The notes: generated from the letters alone by a model not told the origin. A stretch of 64,000 nucleotides of DNA from JACSRF01 sp964504445 (GCA_964504445.1 CAZDEO010000021.1:1-64000), one strand, 5' to 3'; positions 36,940 to 46,282 are shown, counted from the stretch's first letter. Translations and numbers: made by a program.

Positions 36940-37137
36940 ATGGTGACAAAGAGAAAGTTAGGTTTCTTATTCATTGCCGGGGGAGTCGTTGGCAGCGTCG
37001 CTATTTTTGCAGTTGATCTATTGGGCGCGGGTGATTTTCAGGGTATTGGCCCGGCACAGCGTCTGGCGCTGGCGGCGGCAGCGGCCGTTGTTGTGTTGGG
37101 GCTAACATTGCTTCCCCTGGGAGATAAACCAGCATGA
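36940..37137 (+). CDS. Small two-helix membrane protein
   Basis: The 65-residue protein has two hydrophobic helices (LGFLFIAGGVVGSVAIFAVDLLG and LALAAAAAVVVLGLTLLPLG). Its stop overlaps the ATG of the downstream GT-C-like gene by 4 bp (ATGA), which supports that it is translated and coupled to it. No family recognised. The ribosome site before the ATG is poor (AAGGGAAAACC). Confidence 0.65.
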   Translation: MVTKRKLGFLFIAGGVVGSVAIFAVDLLGAGDFQGIGPAQRLALAAAAAVVVLGLTLLPLGDKPA

Positions 37138-38771
37138 CGGCCGTTTCCCCCGCCCCCCCTAACCAACCCCAATGGCAAAAAGCCGTAGCCTGGGTACCGC
37201 GGGTTCTCATTGCTCTGGCCGTCGCCGCTTTTATCGGCTATTTTGTCGTTTATGCCATCTACGCTTTCAACCTTTTCCGCTTTCCCTTCGATTATGACCA
37301 AGGTGAGGGCTTTGAGTTAATGGATACCCTGCTATTTAGCCGGGGGGAGTGGCCTTACCGCAACAATGACCATTACCCCTTTTACTCCTCCAACTACCCC
37401 CCCCTGTTTCACGTTATCATTGTGCCCCTGGTTTGGCTTTTTGGGCCGCAATATTGGACAGGCCGGCTGGTTTCCTGGTTGGGCACACTAATCACGGCCG
37501 TTGCCATTGGCTGGGGTGTGCAACGGGAAGGCAAACGCTGGTGGCTCTCCCTGCTTTCCGGGTTAGCCTTCCTGGCCTCCAACTACGTCTACCACGTAGG
37601 CCCTCTCTTCCGCCAGCACATGTTCATGGTCATGTTCGAGACGCTAGCCGTGGTATACTTGGTAGTCACGGTAGACAAGGAAGAACAAGACGGCCATTTC
37701 CACCACAAACGGCTGCTACTCGTGATGGCCTTGCTGCTAGCGGCTGGATACACGAAACAGCTCGCTTACGCCACCGTAGCTGCCGTGTTCATCTTTCTCT
37801 TCTTGCGTCAAAGCAAACGCGCTGTGCTGTGGGCAGTGCCCTTTGCCGCCGTTACCGGCCTCGTTTTTTTGTGGATTAACTGGGCTACCGACGGCTGGTG
37901 GCTGGTTAATACCGTCACCGCCAACCTCAACCCCTTTATCCAAGAGCAGGCCATTGGCTTGTTTCGCCAATGGTTTACACTGCACACGGTCATCACCCTG
38001 GCTGCGGCGCTTTTTGCTGTGTACCAGCTTTACTTTGAGCGTCTGTCTGCCTATTCCATCTGGTTTGTCATTGCCGTGCTCAACAGCGTTACCGCCGGCA
38101 AATGGGGTGCTGGCGAGTCTTACTTTGCCACGGCCATCGCCGCCAGCTCCATCCTCACCGGGCTGGCAATGGGCCGGGTACTGGATTGGGCTAAGGACAA
38201 GGGCTGGCACTGGGAAACGGCCGTGCTCACCCTCATTCCCCTGCTCTGGCTCATCCAGGCCGACAAAGTCTTCCACATGCCCACCCACACCCCCACTCTG
38301 GCAGCTATAGCCAGCGCGCTCGGCCATCCTACCGAAGTGTATATTGCCCCGCAGACCTCCTGCTCCGCCCCGCGGGATCCGGAACCCGTCTACTACGTGG
38401 ATTCGGCCGGCGTTTCGCTGCTAGGCCGTCCTCCCAGTCCAGCAGACACCGCCGCCGGCATAGCCATCGCTAACAAAATTTTAGAAGGGGAAACGGCCGC
38501 TTTCAGTGAAGAAGCCGGCTTCAATTTTTACGCCGGGCGCGACATTGTCACCAACCCCACCCAACTGCTTAACCTCTACCAAAACAACGCCGTAGACCTC
38601 ACCGACATGCTGGCCATGCTCAACCAACAAGCCTTTGATACGGTAATTCTGCGCGCCCAGTTCTATCCCCCCCCCATTCTTGATGCCATTGGTCAGCAGT
38701 ACGAAACCACCGACCTGATCCAGATGAACGGATTTGTATACTGCATCATGCGCCCGCGAGTCGCGCAATAA
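37134..38771 (+). CDS. GT-C-like polytopic membrane glycosyltransferase
   Basis: The 545-residue protein has about ten to eleven membrane helices. After the first helix comes the loop FDYDQGEGFELMDTLLFSRGEWPYRN with an acidic pair (DYDQGEG) and then SSNYPPLFHVI. This layout matches the lipid-phosphosugar-dependent GT-C/PMT-like membrane proteins common in Chloroflexota, where the loop acid is the likely catalytic base. The C-terminal ~150 residues are more soluble (YYVDSAGVSLLGRPP...FYPPPILDAIGQQYE). Acceptor and donor unknown. It is coupled to the 65-residue protein upstream. Confidence 0.75.
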   Translation: MTAVSPAPPNQPQWQKAVAWVPRVLIALAVAAFIGYFVVYAIYAFNLFRFPFDYDQGEGFELMDTLLFSRGEWPYRNNDHYPFYSSNYPPLFHVIIVPLVWLFGPQYWTGRLVSWLGTLITAVAIGWGVQREGKRWWLSLLSGLAFLASNYVYHVGPLFRQHMFMVMFETLAVVYLVVTVDKEEQDGHFHHKRLLLVMALLLAAGYTKQLAYATVAAVFIFLFLRQSKRAVLWAVPFAAVTGLVFLWINWATDGWWLVNTVTANLNPFIQEQAIGLFRQWFTLHTVITLAAALFAVYQLYFERLSAYSIWFVIAVLNSVTAGKWGAGESYFATAIAASSILTGLAMGRVLDWAKDKGWHWETAVLTLIPLLWLIQADKVFHMPTHTPTLAAIASALGHPTEVYIAPQTSCSAPRDPEPVYYVDSAGVSLLGRPPSPADTAAGIAIANKILEGETAAFSEEAGFNFYAGRDIVTNPTQLLNLYQNNAVDLTDMLAMLNQQAFDTVILRAQFYPPPILDAIGQQYETTDLIQMNGFVYCIMRPRVAQ

Positions 38772-38918
38772 TAATTTGCCCTGTGTAGGTTTCACCGTTG
38801 CCGCTCGGCTGGCAAGATCGCCCCAAAACTTCGCCAGCTCTGCCTGCTGGTTAAGCATAAACCTTCGTGCCCATGCTGAAAACAAGCACCAGTCTATTTC
38901 CCTCACGGCACTTTACGC

Positions 38919-38924
38919 TATAAT
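38919..38924 (+). promoter_or_regulatory. Probable -10 element of the kinase-scpA operon
   Basis: A perfect TATAAT lies 28 bp before the kinase ATG. No good -35 hexamer was seen at 16-18 bp, so another element or an activator may help. Confidence 0.4.
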
Positions 38925-38951
38925 GGAAAACTGAAACGGCTGGGAGATACC

Positions 38952-40508
38952 ATGAACGAAGAAACGACTACTGCTGAATTCATGCCCAAAACCATTGGCC
39001 GATATATCATACGCGATATCTTAGGACGTGGTGGTATGGGTTCGGTATACCTGGGGTATGATCCGCAAATCGAACGCAATGTAGCCGTGAAAATCTTGCC
39101 TCGCGAGCTACTCTACGACCCCATGTTCCAAACCCGGTTTGAACGGGAAGCTAAAGCCATTGCCGTGCTCGACCACCCGGCAGTGGTGCCGGTGCATGAT
39201 TTCGGCAAGGATGGCGATCAGCCCTACATCGTTATGCGCTATATGAGCGGTGGCACGCTGTCGAAGAGGCTCAAAGGTGGGCCGCTTTCCATGACAGAAA
39301 TCTTACAAGTGCTGCGTCGCATTGGCCCCGCTCTGGACGAAGCACATAAATTGAACATTTTTCACCGCGACATCAAGCCCTCTAATATACTATTTGATAA
39401 ATATGGACACGCCTACCTGTCGGATTTTGGCATGGTGCGGCTGGATGCCCCATCAGAAATAACGGGTTCCCATGCGGCAGTGGGCACACCGGGTTACATG
39501 AGTCCAGAACAAATTCGCGGGCTAGACATCAACGGCCGTAGCGACCTGTACGGGCTGGGCGTGGTGCTCTTTGAAATGACGACAGGGAAACGGCCGTTCC
39601 GCGCCGATACGCCAGCCATGGTGATCGTGAAGCAAATTAGCGACCCTGTACCCCGCATCCGCCAAATTAACCCCAATCTGCCCCGCGAATATGACGTCAT
39701 CATTCACCGGCTAATGGCTAAAGACCCCAAAGACCGGCCCGATTCAGCCGCCCAGGTCATTCGCATGCTTTCAGCGGCATTGACGGCCGTCAATAACCCC
39801 GACATACCCATACCCCCCACCACCAACGAGCAGCCCGACCAGCCTACCCCGCCACCAACGCAAATCATCCGCACCATCAGCAAGCCCCCCTTCCAACCAC
39901 CACCAGAAACCAAGTCCGTGGGCGTTTTCGGCCTGCGCACCCCTGCAGAAGTGGCAGAAACCATTGCCCATGATGAAAATTCACTAGAGATTTACTGCCC
40001 GCAGTGTAACCAAATTATTGACATATATGGCCTGCACGACCCCTTGCACTGCCCCCATTGCCAATACACCTTCCACGTTACCGGGCACTTATGCCCCAAT
40101 TGCTACACCTTCCACACCGACGAAACCACCTTGTGCATCAACTGCGATACCCCCTTAAAACGGGTTTGTCAGGAATGTTACGCCAGCAATTGGGCCGGAG
40201 CCGAACAGTGCCGCGAATGTAAAGCATCGCTAGATATTTTTTCCGTCTTGCAAACCCCCGTCAAACATGGCACGGTCGAACGCCAAAAGCGTAAACAAAA
40301 ACAAGTGGAAGCGCTGAAAAAGGCGGAAGCCTTGGCTACGGAAAAACGTCTGGCGCTGCTGCAAGAAGAAGCGGATTCGCAAAGCGGTTTCTTTTCCAGC
40401 CCGACGCAAAAGCCAAACAGCCGTTCTCTGCTGCTCTTTACGGTAACGGCCGTCACCCTCCTCACCATCATCCTCATCCTCTATTTTGCCTTCGGTCCCC
40501 CGGCATGA
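38952..40508 (+). CDS. Ser/Thr protein kinase with C-terminal Zn ribbons and anchor helix
   Basis: Residues about 14-275 form a full Hanks-type kinase: glycine loop LGRGGMGSVYLG, Lys in VAVKIL, HRDIKPSNIL, SDFGMVRL, GTPGYMSPEQ and the RP-x-R region. A Pro-rich linker follows, then six CxxC pairs (CPQC, CPHC, CPNC, CINC, CQEC, CREC, about 343-425) making about three Zn ribbons, a charged coiled region (RQKRKQKQVEALKKAEALATEKR), and one membrane helix at the very end (LLLFTVTAVTLLTIILILYFAFG). The kinase therefore faces the cytosol on a tail anchor with no outer sensor domain. Its stop overlaps the scpA start by 4 bp, which couples them. Confidence 0.93.
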   Translation: MNEETTTAEFMPKTIGRYIIRDILGRGGMGSVYLGYDPQIERNVAVKILPRELLYDPMFQTRFEREAKAIAVLDHPAVVPVHDFGKDGDQPYIVMRYMSGGTLSKRLKGGPLSMTEILQVLRRIGPALDEAHKLNIFHRDIKPSNILFDKYGHAYLSDFGMVRLDAPSEITGSHAAVGTPGYMSPEQIRGLDINGRSDLYGLGVVLFEMTTGKRPFRADTPAMVIVKQISDPVPRIRQINPNLPREYDVIIHRLMAKDPKDRPDSAAQVIRMLSAALTAVNNPDIPIPPTTNEQPDQPTPPPTQIIRTISKPPFQPPPETKSVGVFGLRTPAEVAETIAHDENSLEIYCPQCNQIIDIYGLHDPLHCPHCQYTFHVTGHLCPNCYTFHTDETTLCINCDTPLKRVCQECYASNWAGAEQCRECKASLDIFSVLQTPVKHGTVERQKRKQKQVEALKKAEALATEKRLALLQEEADSQSGFFSSPTQKPNSRSLLLFTVTAVTLLTIILILYFAFGPPA

Positions 40509-41227
40509 ACCCCGCCGTCTACCAGCTAGAGCTGCCTGTCTTCACCGGGCCGCTAGATTTACTTCTGCACCTCATTGAACGGCAAGAACTCGATATTACC
40601 GCCATTTCACTGGCTCAGGTCACGGCCCAGTACCTGGCCCACGTGGCGCAAATGCGCGAAACACGCATGGAGCACCTCATTGACTTCCTTGTCATCGGCG
40701 CACGGCTGGCCCTGATTAAAAGCCGCGCCCTGCTGCCACAAACGCCACTGCAAACCGCTGAGGCGGAAGAGGAGGATCCCGCAGAGGCGCTGCTGCGCCA
40801 ACTCCACGCTTACAAGCGCTTCAAAACGGCCGCTTTGTGGCTGCAAGAACGCGAAGTGGCCGGACTACGCACCCATTTACGAGTCGCACCACCACCCCGC
40901 CTGGAAAAGCGGCTGGACCTGAGCGACTTGACCCTGGACACGCTGCTACAAGCCGTGCGCGACGTGCTGGAACGGGTGGAAACCTTGGAAGAAAGCGTGA
41001 CATTGGTGCAGCCCCGCCAGATTACCATTGAAGCGCAAATGAAAAAGCTGCGGGCGCGCATTGCCACCAAACGGCCGTTTCTCTTCACCGACGTCCTCTC
41101 CAAAAACGTCAGCCGCGTGGAAATTGCCGTCACTTTGCTGGCCATCCTGGAACTCATCAAGCGCCGCGAGGTAACAGCCGTGCAGCCCACCCTCTTTGGC
41201 CCCATTGAAATTCATCCCGCCGTGTAG
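40505..41227 (+). CDS. scpA: Segregation and condensation protein A
   Basis: The kleisin subunit that links SMC heads in the SMC-ScpAB condensin. The N-terminal SMC-binding part is typical: YQLELPVFTGPLDLLLHLIERQELDITAISLAQVTAQYL. The C-terminal winged helix ends VAVTLLAILELIKRREVTAVQPTLFGPIEI. Length 240 is normal. It starts inside the stop of the Zn-ribbon kinase gene (ATGA overlap), so translation is coupled. scpB is not next to it: after the stop comes a convergent Zn-ribbon gene. Confidence 0.95.
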   Translation: MNPAVYQLELPVFTGPLDLLLHLIERQELDITAISLAQVTAQYLAHVAQMRETRMEHLIDFLVIGARLALIKSRALLPQTPLQTAEAEEEDPAEALLRQLHAYKRFKTAALWLQEREVAGLRTHLRVAPPPRLEKRLDLSDLTLDTLLQAVRDVLERVETLEESVTLVQPRQITIEAQMKKLRARIATKRPFLFTDVLSKNVSRVEIAVTLLAILELIKRREVTAVQPTLFGPIEIHPAV

Positions 41228-41290
41228 TTGCCAGTTGTCAGTGAGCAGTAAACAACGCATTTTTGCTCATTGCTCATCGCCCAGTGGCCT

Positions 41291-41683
41291 TTACCACCAC
41301 CCCTTTTCGCGGGCAAAGCGGGCCAGGGCAATTAAAATGACCACTGCCAGCCCCAGGGGAATAAGCACCCGCAAAGCCATAATGCCCCCAAATCGCGCGA
41401 TGAGCAAAAAAGCCACAATCCCCAAAATGATGACAAAGCGACGGGACAACTGGCTTTCTTCCACCACCTCGGCCATGCGCTCCTCCTGGGCCGCGCGGCA
41501 GTCCGGGCCGGTGCCAATACGCAGCACGTCCCCGTTGGTGCGCCACTGGCAACCGCACACCTTGCACTGGTAGCATACCCGTTTCGGCTGCCCCGTCTCG
41601 ATATCCGTGCGCCGCAAAATCACCCCACCGCAGTGGTCACAGTCAAAACCCGTATCTTTCCAGGTCGTTTTCGTCTCAATCAT
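41291..41683 (-). CDS. Zn-ribbon protein with two membrane helices
   Basis: The 130-residue protein has an N-terminal Zn ribbon with two Cys pairs (CDHCGG and CYQCKVCGC, about 15-45), an amphipathic stretch, then two hydrophobic helices (FVIILGIVAFLLIARFGG and LRVLIPLGLAVVILIALARF). It is convergent with scpA. No function known. The Cys pattern resembles short zf-ribbon domains of membrane proteins. Confidence 0.7.
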   Translation of the reverse strand: MIETKTTWKDTGFDCDHCGGVILRRTDIETGQPKRVCYQCKVCGCQWRTNGDVLRIGTGPDCRAAQEERMAEVVEESQLSRRFVIILGIVAFLLIARFGGIMALRVLIPLGLAVVILIALARFAREKGWW

Positions 41684-41866
41684 GCTGCTTATTATGCCAA
41701 AAAATTAAAAGGGGCACAGCGATTCACAGAGAAAACACAGGGAGCACGGAAAACCCAGTGGAATGGAGGGAAAGATAAGGGGCTTTCGGGTTTCATTGAT
41801 TTTACCGGAAAACGTAAAACCTGAAGCGTAAAAGGAAAGTGTCAAAGTCCCCTTACGCTTCACGCG

Positions 41867-43180
41867 TCACGCACCAAATTCCGGCAGCCACTCGCCGTGG
41901 GCGGCAATTAAATCATCCACCAGCGCCCAAATTTGGGCCAAATCCAGCTCGGCGGCGGTGTGCGGGTCCAGCATTGCCGCGTGGTAAATGTGCTCCCGCT
42001 TACCCGTCAGCGCCGCTTCCACCGTCAAGGCCTGTACGTTGACATTGGTCTGCATCAGCGCTGCCAGGTGCGGCGGCAGGCTGCCAATGCGCGTGGGTTG
42101 GATGCCGTTTTTGTCCACCAGGCAGGGCACCTCCACGCAGCAGCCCAGGGGCAAATTGTCAATCAGCCCCTGGTTAGCCACGTTGCCATAAACCACCCGC
42201 GGCGTGCCCGTCTCCAGGCTGTGGATGATGTAGGCGCCGTACTCGTGGCTGCGCTCCACCGCCAGGGGAATGTCCTGCGACTCAAAGACCGCCTGCATCT
42301 GGCCCCAGGCGGCAATCTGGTTTTCACAACGGGTGATGTACTCGTCCAGGGGAATATTGAACGCCTCAATCAGGTCAGGACGGTCGCGCTTGATGAACCA
42401 GGGCACGTACTCGGCGAAATGCTCGCTGGATTCGGTGACGAAGTAGCCCAGGCGCTGGAACATTTCGTAGCGCACCCGATTCCAGTCCGGAATACGGCCG
42501 TCCGCCACCACCTGCTGAATTTTTGGGTACAGGTCTTCCACGCCAACGGCCGTTTTACGCTCAAAGCGCAGGTAAAAGGCCATGTGGTTGATGCCCGCGC
42601 ACAGGTAATTGATTTCTCCCAGGGGGACGTGAATGTCCCGGGCCAGTTGTTCGGCCGTGCCCTGCACGCTGTGGCACAGGCCAATGGTCTTGATGGGCGT
42701 GGCGCGATGAATAGCCCAGCAGTTCATGGCCATGGGGTTCACGTACTGCAAAAAAGTCACGTCCGGGCACAATGCCTCCATGTCGGCGCACATCTCCAGC
42801 ATTACAGGGATGGTGCGCAAGCCGCGCATGATGCCGCCAATGCCCAGGGTATCGGCAATGGTCTGGCGCAGGCCATACTTTTTGGGCACTTCAAAGTCCA
42901 CCACCGTGCCCGGTTTGTAGCCCGCCACCTGGAACATGCCAATGGCGTAATCGGCGCCATCCAGAGCGGCGCGGCGGTCCAGGGTGGCCTCGATGGTAGG
43001 CTTTACGCCCAGCGCTTCAGCCACCTTGTGGGCCATGATAGTGGAAGTACGCAACCGCTCTTCGTCAATGTCGTGCAGGCTAATGGTCGAGTCAACCAGT
43101 TCGGGAAAGGTCAAGATGTCGCCAATGAGGTTTTTGGCAAATACGGTGCTGCCCGCACCGATGAGGGTAATTTTGGGCAT
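41867..43180 (-). CDS. Glycoside hydrolase family 4 (alpha-galactosidase/glucosidase type)
   Basis: GH4 enzymes use NAD and Mn2+ and an oxidation-elimination mechanism. The N-terminal Rossmann loop is clear (KITLIGAGSTVFAKNLIGDIL), with NPMAMNCWAI (metal Cys), GLCHSVQGTAEQLA (metal His), and GINHMAFYLRF. These fit the MelA-like branch with broad alpha-glycoside specificity. The ATG at 43180 (MPKITLIGAG) is preceded by AGGAGAAATTCT, and the longer frame to 43231 adds a segment read from the GGATGATGGATGG-type spacer. Product about 437 residues, normal. It is divergent from the alcohol dehydrogenase at 43354. A sugar transporter is not adjacent. Confidence 0.93.
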   Translation of the reverse strand: MPKITLIGAGSTVFAKNLIGDILTFPELVDSTISLHDIDEERLRTSTIMAHKVAEALGVKPTIEATLDRRAALDGADYAIGMFQVAGYKPGTVVDFEVPKKYGLRQTIADTLGIGGIMRGLRTIPVMLEMCADMEALCPDVTFLQYVNPMAMNCWAIHRATPIKTIGLCHSVQGTAEQLARDIHVPLGEINYLCAGINHMAFYLRFERKTAVGVEDLYPKIQQVVADGRIPDWNRVRYEMFQRLGYFVTESSEHFAEYVPWFIKRDRPDLIEAFNIPLDEYITRCENQIAAWGQMQAVFESQDIPLAVERSHEYGAYIIHSLETGTPRVVYGNVANQGLIDNLPLGCCVEVPCLVDKNGIQPTRIGSLPPHLAALMQTNVNVQALTVEAALTGKREHIYHAAMLDPHTAAELDLAQIWALVDDLIAAHGEWLPEFGA

Positions 43181-43353
43181 AGAATTTCTCCTATAATTTT
43201 GCAGGATGATGGATGGAGGATGGCCCTTCATCCGCCATTTGGATTATACCGTTTGTGATCCGGGGCACAATTTTTGTAGGGTATAATCCAAAAGACATCC
43301 GATTCCTGCGAGAAATTGGATGTCTTACACCGTGTGATGCCTGGAGGTGAGAG

Positions 43354-44355
43354 ATGTTGGCCATGATGCTACACAAACCGGATGACATAGATAGGGGGCC
43401 GCTGGCGGCTGCGGAAACGGCCGTACCCCAACCCGCCTCCCATCAAATCCGCCTGAAAGTGCATCTGTGCGGCGTGTGCCACACCGACCTGCACACTGTG
43501 GAGGGCGACCTGACGCTGCCCCGCCTGCCCATCATTCCCGGCCACCAGATTGTGGGCGTGGTGGACAAGCTCGGAGAGGGCTGCACCCTGCACCAACCCG
43601 GCGACCGCGTGGGCGTGGCCTGGCTCAACTGGGCCTGCGGGGAATGCCATTTTTGCCAGAATGGGCTGGAGAATTTGTGCGCGCACGGCCGTTTCACTGG
43701 CTGGCATGCCCATGGTGGCTACGCGCAATACACCGTGATTGACGAACGATTTGCCTTCCCGCTGCCCTCGGCCTTCAAAGATGAAGAAGCGGCTCCCCTG
43801 CTCTGCGCCGGCATCATCGGCTACCGCTCCCTAAAGCTCAGCGGCATTCAGCCAGGGCAGCGGCTGGGACTGTACGGCTTTGGCGGCAGCGCTCATCTGG
43901 CTATCCAGGTGGCCCGCCATTGGGGGTGCGAAGTCTACGTCTTCACCCGCAGCGCCGACCACCAGCAGCACGCCCGGGAACTAGGCGCAGTTTGGGCCGG
44001 AAACGCCAAAGAGGAATCGCCCCGTCCCCTGGACGCCAGCGTCACCTTTGCCCCCGCCGGCTGGATCATCCCCCTGGCCCTGGGCCATTTGCGACCGGGC
44101 GGCACCCTGGCCATCAACGCCATTCACACCAGCCCTATCCCCGAAATGCCCTACGATCTCATTTACGGGGAGCGGGTGCTGCGCAGCGTGGCCAATTTCA
44201 CCCGCCAGGATGCCCAAGAATTCTTGCAGTTGGCCGCAGAGATTCCTATACGCACAACAACGGAGATTTATCCACTGGCAGAGGCTAACCAGGTGCTGCA
44301 AAAACTGAAAAGAAGCGAAATTCGGGGAACGGCCGTCTTAACCGTTAGCCATTGA
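43354..44355 (+). CDS. Zinc-dependent alcohol dehydrogenase (MDR family, AdhA-like)
   Basis: The 333-residue protein has the catalytic zinc set CGVCHTDLH and GHQIVG, the structural zinc Cys cluster CGECHFCQNGLENLC, and the Rossmann segment GLYGFGGSAHLAIQVA. In the AdhP/AdhA group these enzymes oxidise primary alcohols or reduce aldehydes with NAD(P). GGAGGTGAGAG precedes the ATG. It is divergent from GH4. The substrate is not certain. The gene ends inside a run of CCATTGACCATTG words. Confidence 0.92.
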   Translation: MLAMMLHKPDDIDRGPLAAAETAVPQPASHQIRLKVHLCGVCHTDLHTVEGDLTLPRLPIIPGHQIVGVVDKLGEGCTLHQPGDRVGVAWLNWACGECHFCQNGLENLCAHGRFTGWHAHGGYAQYTVIDERFAFPLPSAFKDEEAAPLLCAGIIGYRSLKLSGIQPGQRLGLYGFGGSAHLAIQVARHWGCEVYVFTRSADHQQHARELGAVWAGNAKEESPRPLDASVTFAPAGWIIPLALGHLRPGGTLAINAIHTSPIPEMPYDLIYGERVLRSVANFTRQDAQEFLQLAAEIPIRTTTEIYPLAEANQVLQKLKRSEIRGTAVLTVSH

Positions 44356-44390
44356 CCATTGATAATTGGCCATTGACCATTGGCAATTAA
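44348..44390. repeat. Direct repeat GCCATTGACCATTG, 21 bp period
   Basis: Two perfect 14 bp copies (44348-44361 and 44369-44382) separated by GATAATT, followed by GCAATTA. They overlap the alcohol dehydrogenase stop and fill the 37 bp to the next convergent gene. Confidence 0.75.
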
Positions 44391-44392
44391 GC

Positions 44393-44965
44393 TTACGGCG
44401 CGGCCGCCGGCACCAAAAAGTCTCCAGCCACCCACCCCTCGGTGCCATCTTCTAGCCGCACCTGCCACCACAGGCGATCTTCCAGCGCGTCGGCTTCTGG
44501 CCCGCTCATGACAAAGAGCAATGACTGCTCAACGGCCGTGGTAATAACCACGTTATTGGTGCTGGGGCCGCCGCGCACCGTCAGCCCAAACTCCCCTGTG
44601 CCCTGCACGGCCGCATAATACCCCACAGTCACTTCCTCTGGCGCCACGGCAATGTCGGGCGTGGGCACCGGCGTGAAGGTCGGCAGCGTGGTGGGCGTGG
44701 GGAATGGCGCCGTGGCCGAGGCGGTAGGGCTGGGTGGGGCCGTCAGGCGAACAAGTGTGGGATCGGGCAAGGTACCCACATCCAGGGGCGGGCGCAACAA
44801 GAAGCTGCGCGCCAACAAAAATGCGGCAGCAATGGCGAAGACGGTTACCACAGCCCCCAAACCAAGCCACAGCCATGGTATTGGTTCCCGGCTGGCCTGG
44901 TCCCGGTGGCGCGGCTGTTTTGGGTCAGATTTTCGCGGGTCGGGAGGTACTTGATATCGAGCCAT
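44393..44965 (-). CDS. Membrane-anchored SH3-like domain protein
   Basis: The 190-residue protein has one membrane helix (IPWLWLGLGAVVTVFAIAAAFLLARS, about 29-54) after a charged N-terminus, a Thr/Pro-rich linker (about 75-105), and a C-terminal bacterial SH3-like domain (GLTVRGGPSTNNVVITTAVEQSL...WWQVRLEDGTEGWVAGDFLVP). Such domains bind cell-wall or protein ligands outside the membrane. It is convergent with the alcohol dehydrogenase. Confidence 0.8.
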   Translation of the reverse strand: MARYQVPPDPRKSDPKQPRHRDQASREPIPWLWLGLGAVVTVFAIAAAFLLARSFLLRPPLDVGTLPDPTLVRLTAPPSPTASATAPFPTPTTLPTFTPVPTPDIAVAPEEVTVGYYAAVQGTGEFGLTVRGGPSTNNVVITTAVEQSLLFVMSGPEADALEDRLWWQVRLEDGTEGWVAGDFLVPAAAP

Positions 44966-45028
44966 AGATTCAGCAATTCAGCTTGTCAGCAATTCGGCAT
45001 AGCGGTGGGATTGACAGTAATGGCCTGA

Positions 45029-46282
45029 TTAACCGCCTGGCTGACCGGCTGCCATAATGAGTAAGGTCAAATCGTCAAAATTTGCGGCATTTTGCCGCCA
45101 TTGGGTCACTTCTGCAAGGATGAAGCGGATAAGTTCTGGTGCAGAAAGCTGGTGCTGGCTGTGCAGAGCAGCTTTCAGGCGTTCCTGGTCATAATGTTGT
45201 CCCTGGGGGTTGACAGCATCGGTGACGCCGTCGCTGAACAAGACAAGGCGGTCGCCGGGGTAAAGTTGACAGGTATATTCTTCTAATTCTAGGGGATCGA
45301 ACATGCCCAGGAAACGGCCGTCACCCGGCAGAGGGGTAATTGGCTGACCTGGACGCAAGAGCAACGGCCGTTCATGGCCAGCCCGCACGTAACGCAACAG
45401 GCCGCTGGGTCGGTGCAGCACGCCATAAAATGCCGTTACAAATGCAGTGGCGGTTTGCGCCACATTTTGCATGCCCACATGAACAGTCTGGGCTACGGCT
45501 GCGGGCGAATATTCATGGTGGCTGGCCTGTAAAAACAGGGTGCGCGTAACTGCCATAAACAGCGCCGCATGAAAGCCCTTATCCGCCACGTCCGCAATCA
45601 AGATGCCGACGTGCTCTTCATCCAAAGGAACCACGTCATAAAAATCTCCACCCACGTGGCGCGCGGGCTGCAAGTATGCCGCAAATTGGTATCCGGGGAA
45701 CTGGGGCAGGTTACCGGGCAGCAAGTTACGCTGCACCTGGGCTGCCAGTTCTAATTCTTGCTCCAGCCGCTCCTTTTCCACCAGTTTCGCCTGGGCCCTT
45801 TGCAAATCGGTGTAAGCCTGGCGCAGCTCTTCATTTTTCTGCCGCATGTCGGCTATGGCTAACTGGTCCTGTTGGCGCGCCCGTTGCAAAATCTGGCGCA
45901 TCATCACATAAGCAACCACAGGGTTCTCGGTTGTTAACCGGTCAAAGACAGCCTCATCAATTTCTAGCACGGTGGTCTCAGCCAGGGTCAGGCAAGTAGC
46001 CATGCGCGGGGAGTCATCAATGAGGCCCATTTCGCCAAAATAGTCACCCGGCCCTATGGTGGACAACCAGCGCTCTTCGCCATTTTCAAGCTGTTGCACG
46101 ACCGCTACTTTGCCAGAAACAATGATGTAAAAAGCATGGCCTTGCTCTCCCTGGCGGAAAATGGTGGCCTGGGCCGGATAGATTCGGCGCTGGGCCACTT
46201 GGCGCATAGCCTCCAAAGCCCCCTGGTCCAGGCGGTCGCTAAAGGTGCGCTTGATGATGAAGGTAGCGGAAGTATCGGTCAT
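45029..46282 (-). CDS. Cyclic-nucleotide-binding domain fused to PP2C/SpoIIE phosphatase
   Basis: The 417-residue protein has an N-terminal cNMP-binding domain (about 15-135: IFRQGEQGHAFYIIVSGKVAVVQ...GDYFGEMGLIDDSPRMATCLT), a coiled coil (about 145-190), and a C-terminal RsbU/SpoIIE-type phosphatase (VGGDFYDVVPLDEEHVGILIADVADKGFHAALFMA, RAGHERPLLL, LVLFSDGVTDAVN, FDDLTLLIM) with the metal Asp residues. Such enzymes usually dephosphorylate an anti-sigma-antagonist in a partner switch. None is seen next to it, so the target lies elsewhere. cNMP binding is likely (the PRMAT segment keeps the phosphate-binding Arg). Confidence 0.92.
   Translation of the reverse strand: MTDTSATFIIKRTFSDRLDQGALEAMRQVAQRRIYPAQATIFRQGEQGHAFYIIVSGKVAVVQQLENGEERWLSTIGPGDYFGEMGLIDDSPRMATCLTLAETTVLEIDEAVFDRLTTENPVVAYVMMRQILQRARQQDQLAIADMRQKNEELRQAYTDLQRAQAKLVEKERLEQELELAAQVQRNLLPGNLPQFPGYQFAAYLQPARHVGGDFYDVVPLDEEHVGILIADVADKGFHAALFMAVTRTLFLQASHHEYSPAAVAQTVHVGMQNVAQTATAFVTAFYGVLHRPSGLLRYVRAGHERPLLLRPGQPITPLPGDGRFLGMFDPLELEEYTCQLYPGDRLVLFSDGVTDAVNPQGQHYDQERLKAALHSQHQLSAPELIRFILAEVTQWRQNAANFDDLTLLIMAAGQPGG

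Noticed and set aside
41933..43258. 441-codon open frame antisense to GH4
   Set aside because: It mirrors the GH4 gene in a G+C-rich third-position pattern and encodes low-complexity His/Ala/Gly-rich sequence with no domain.
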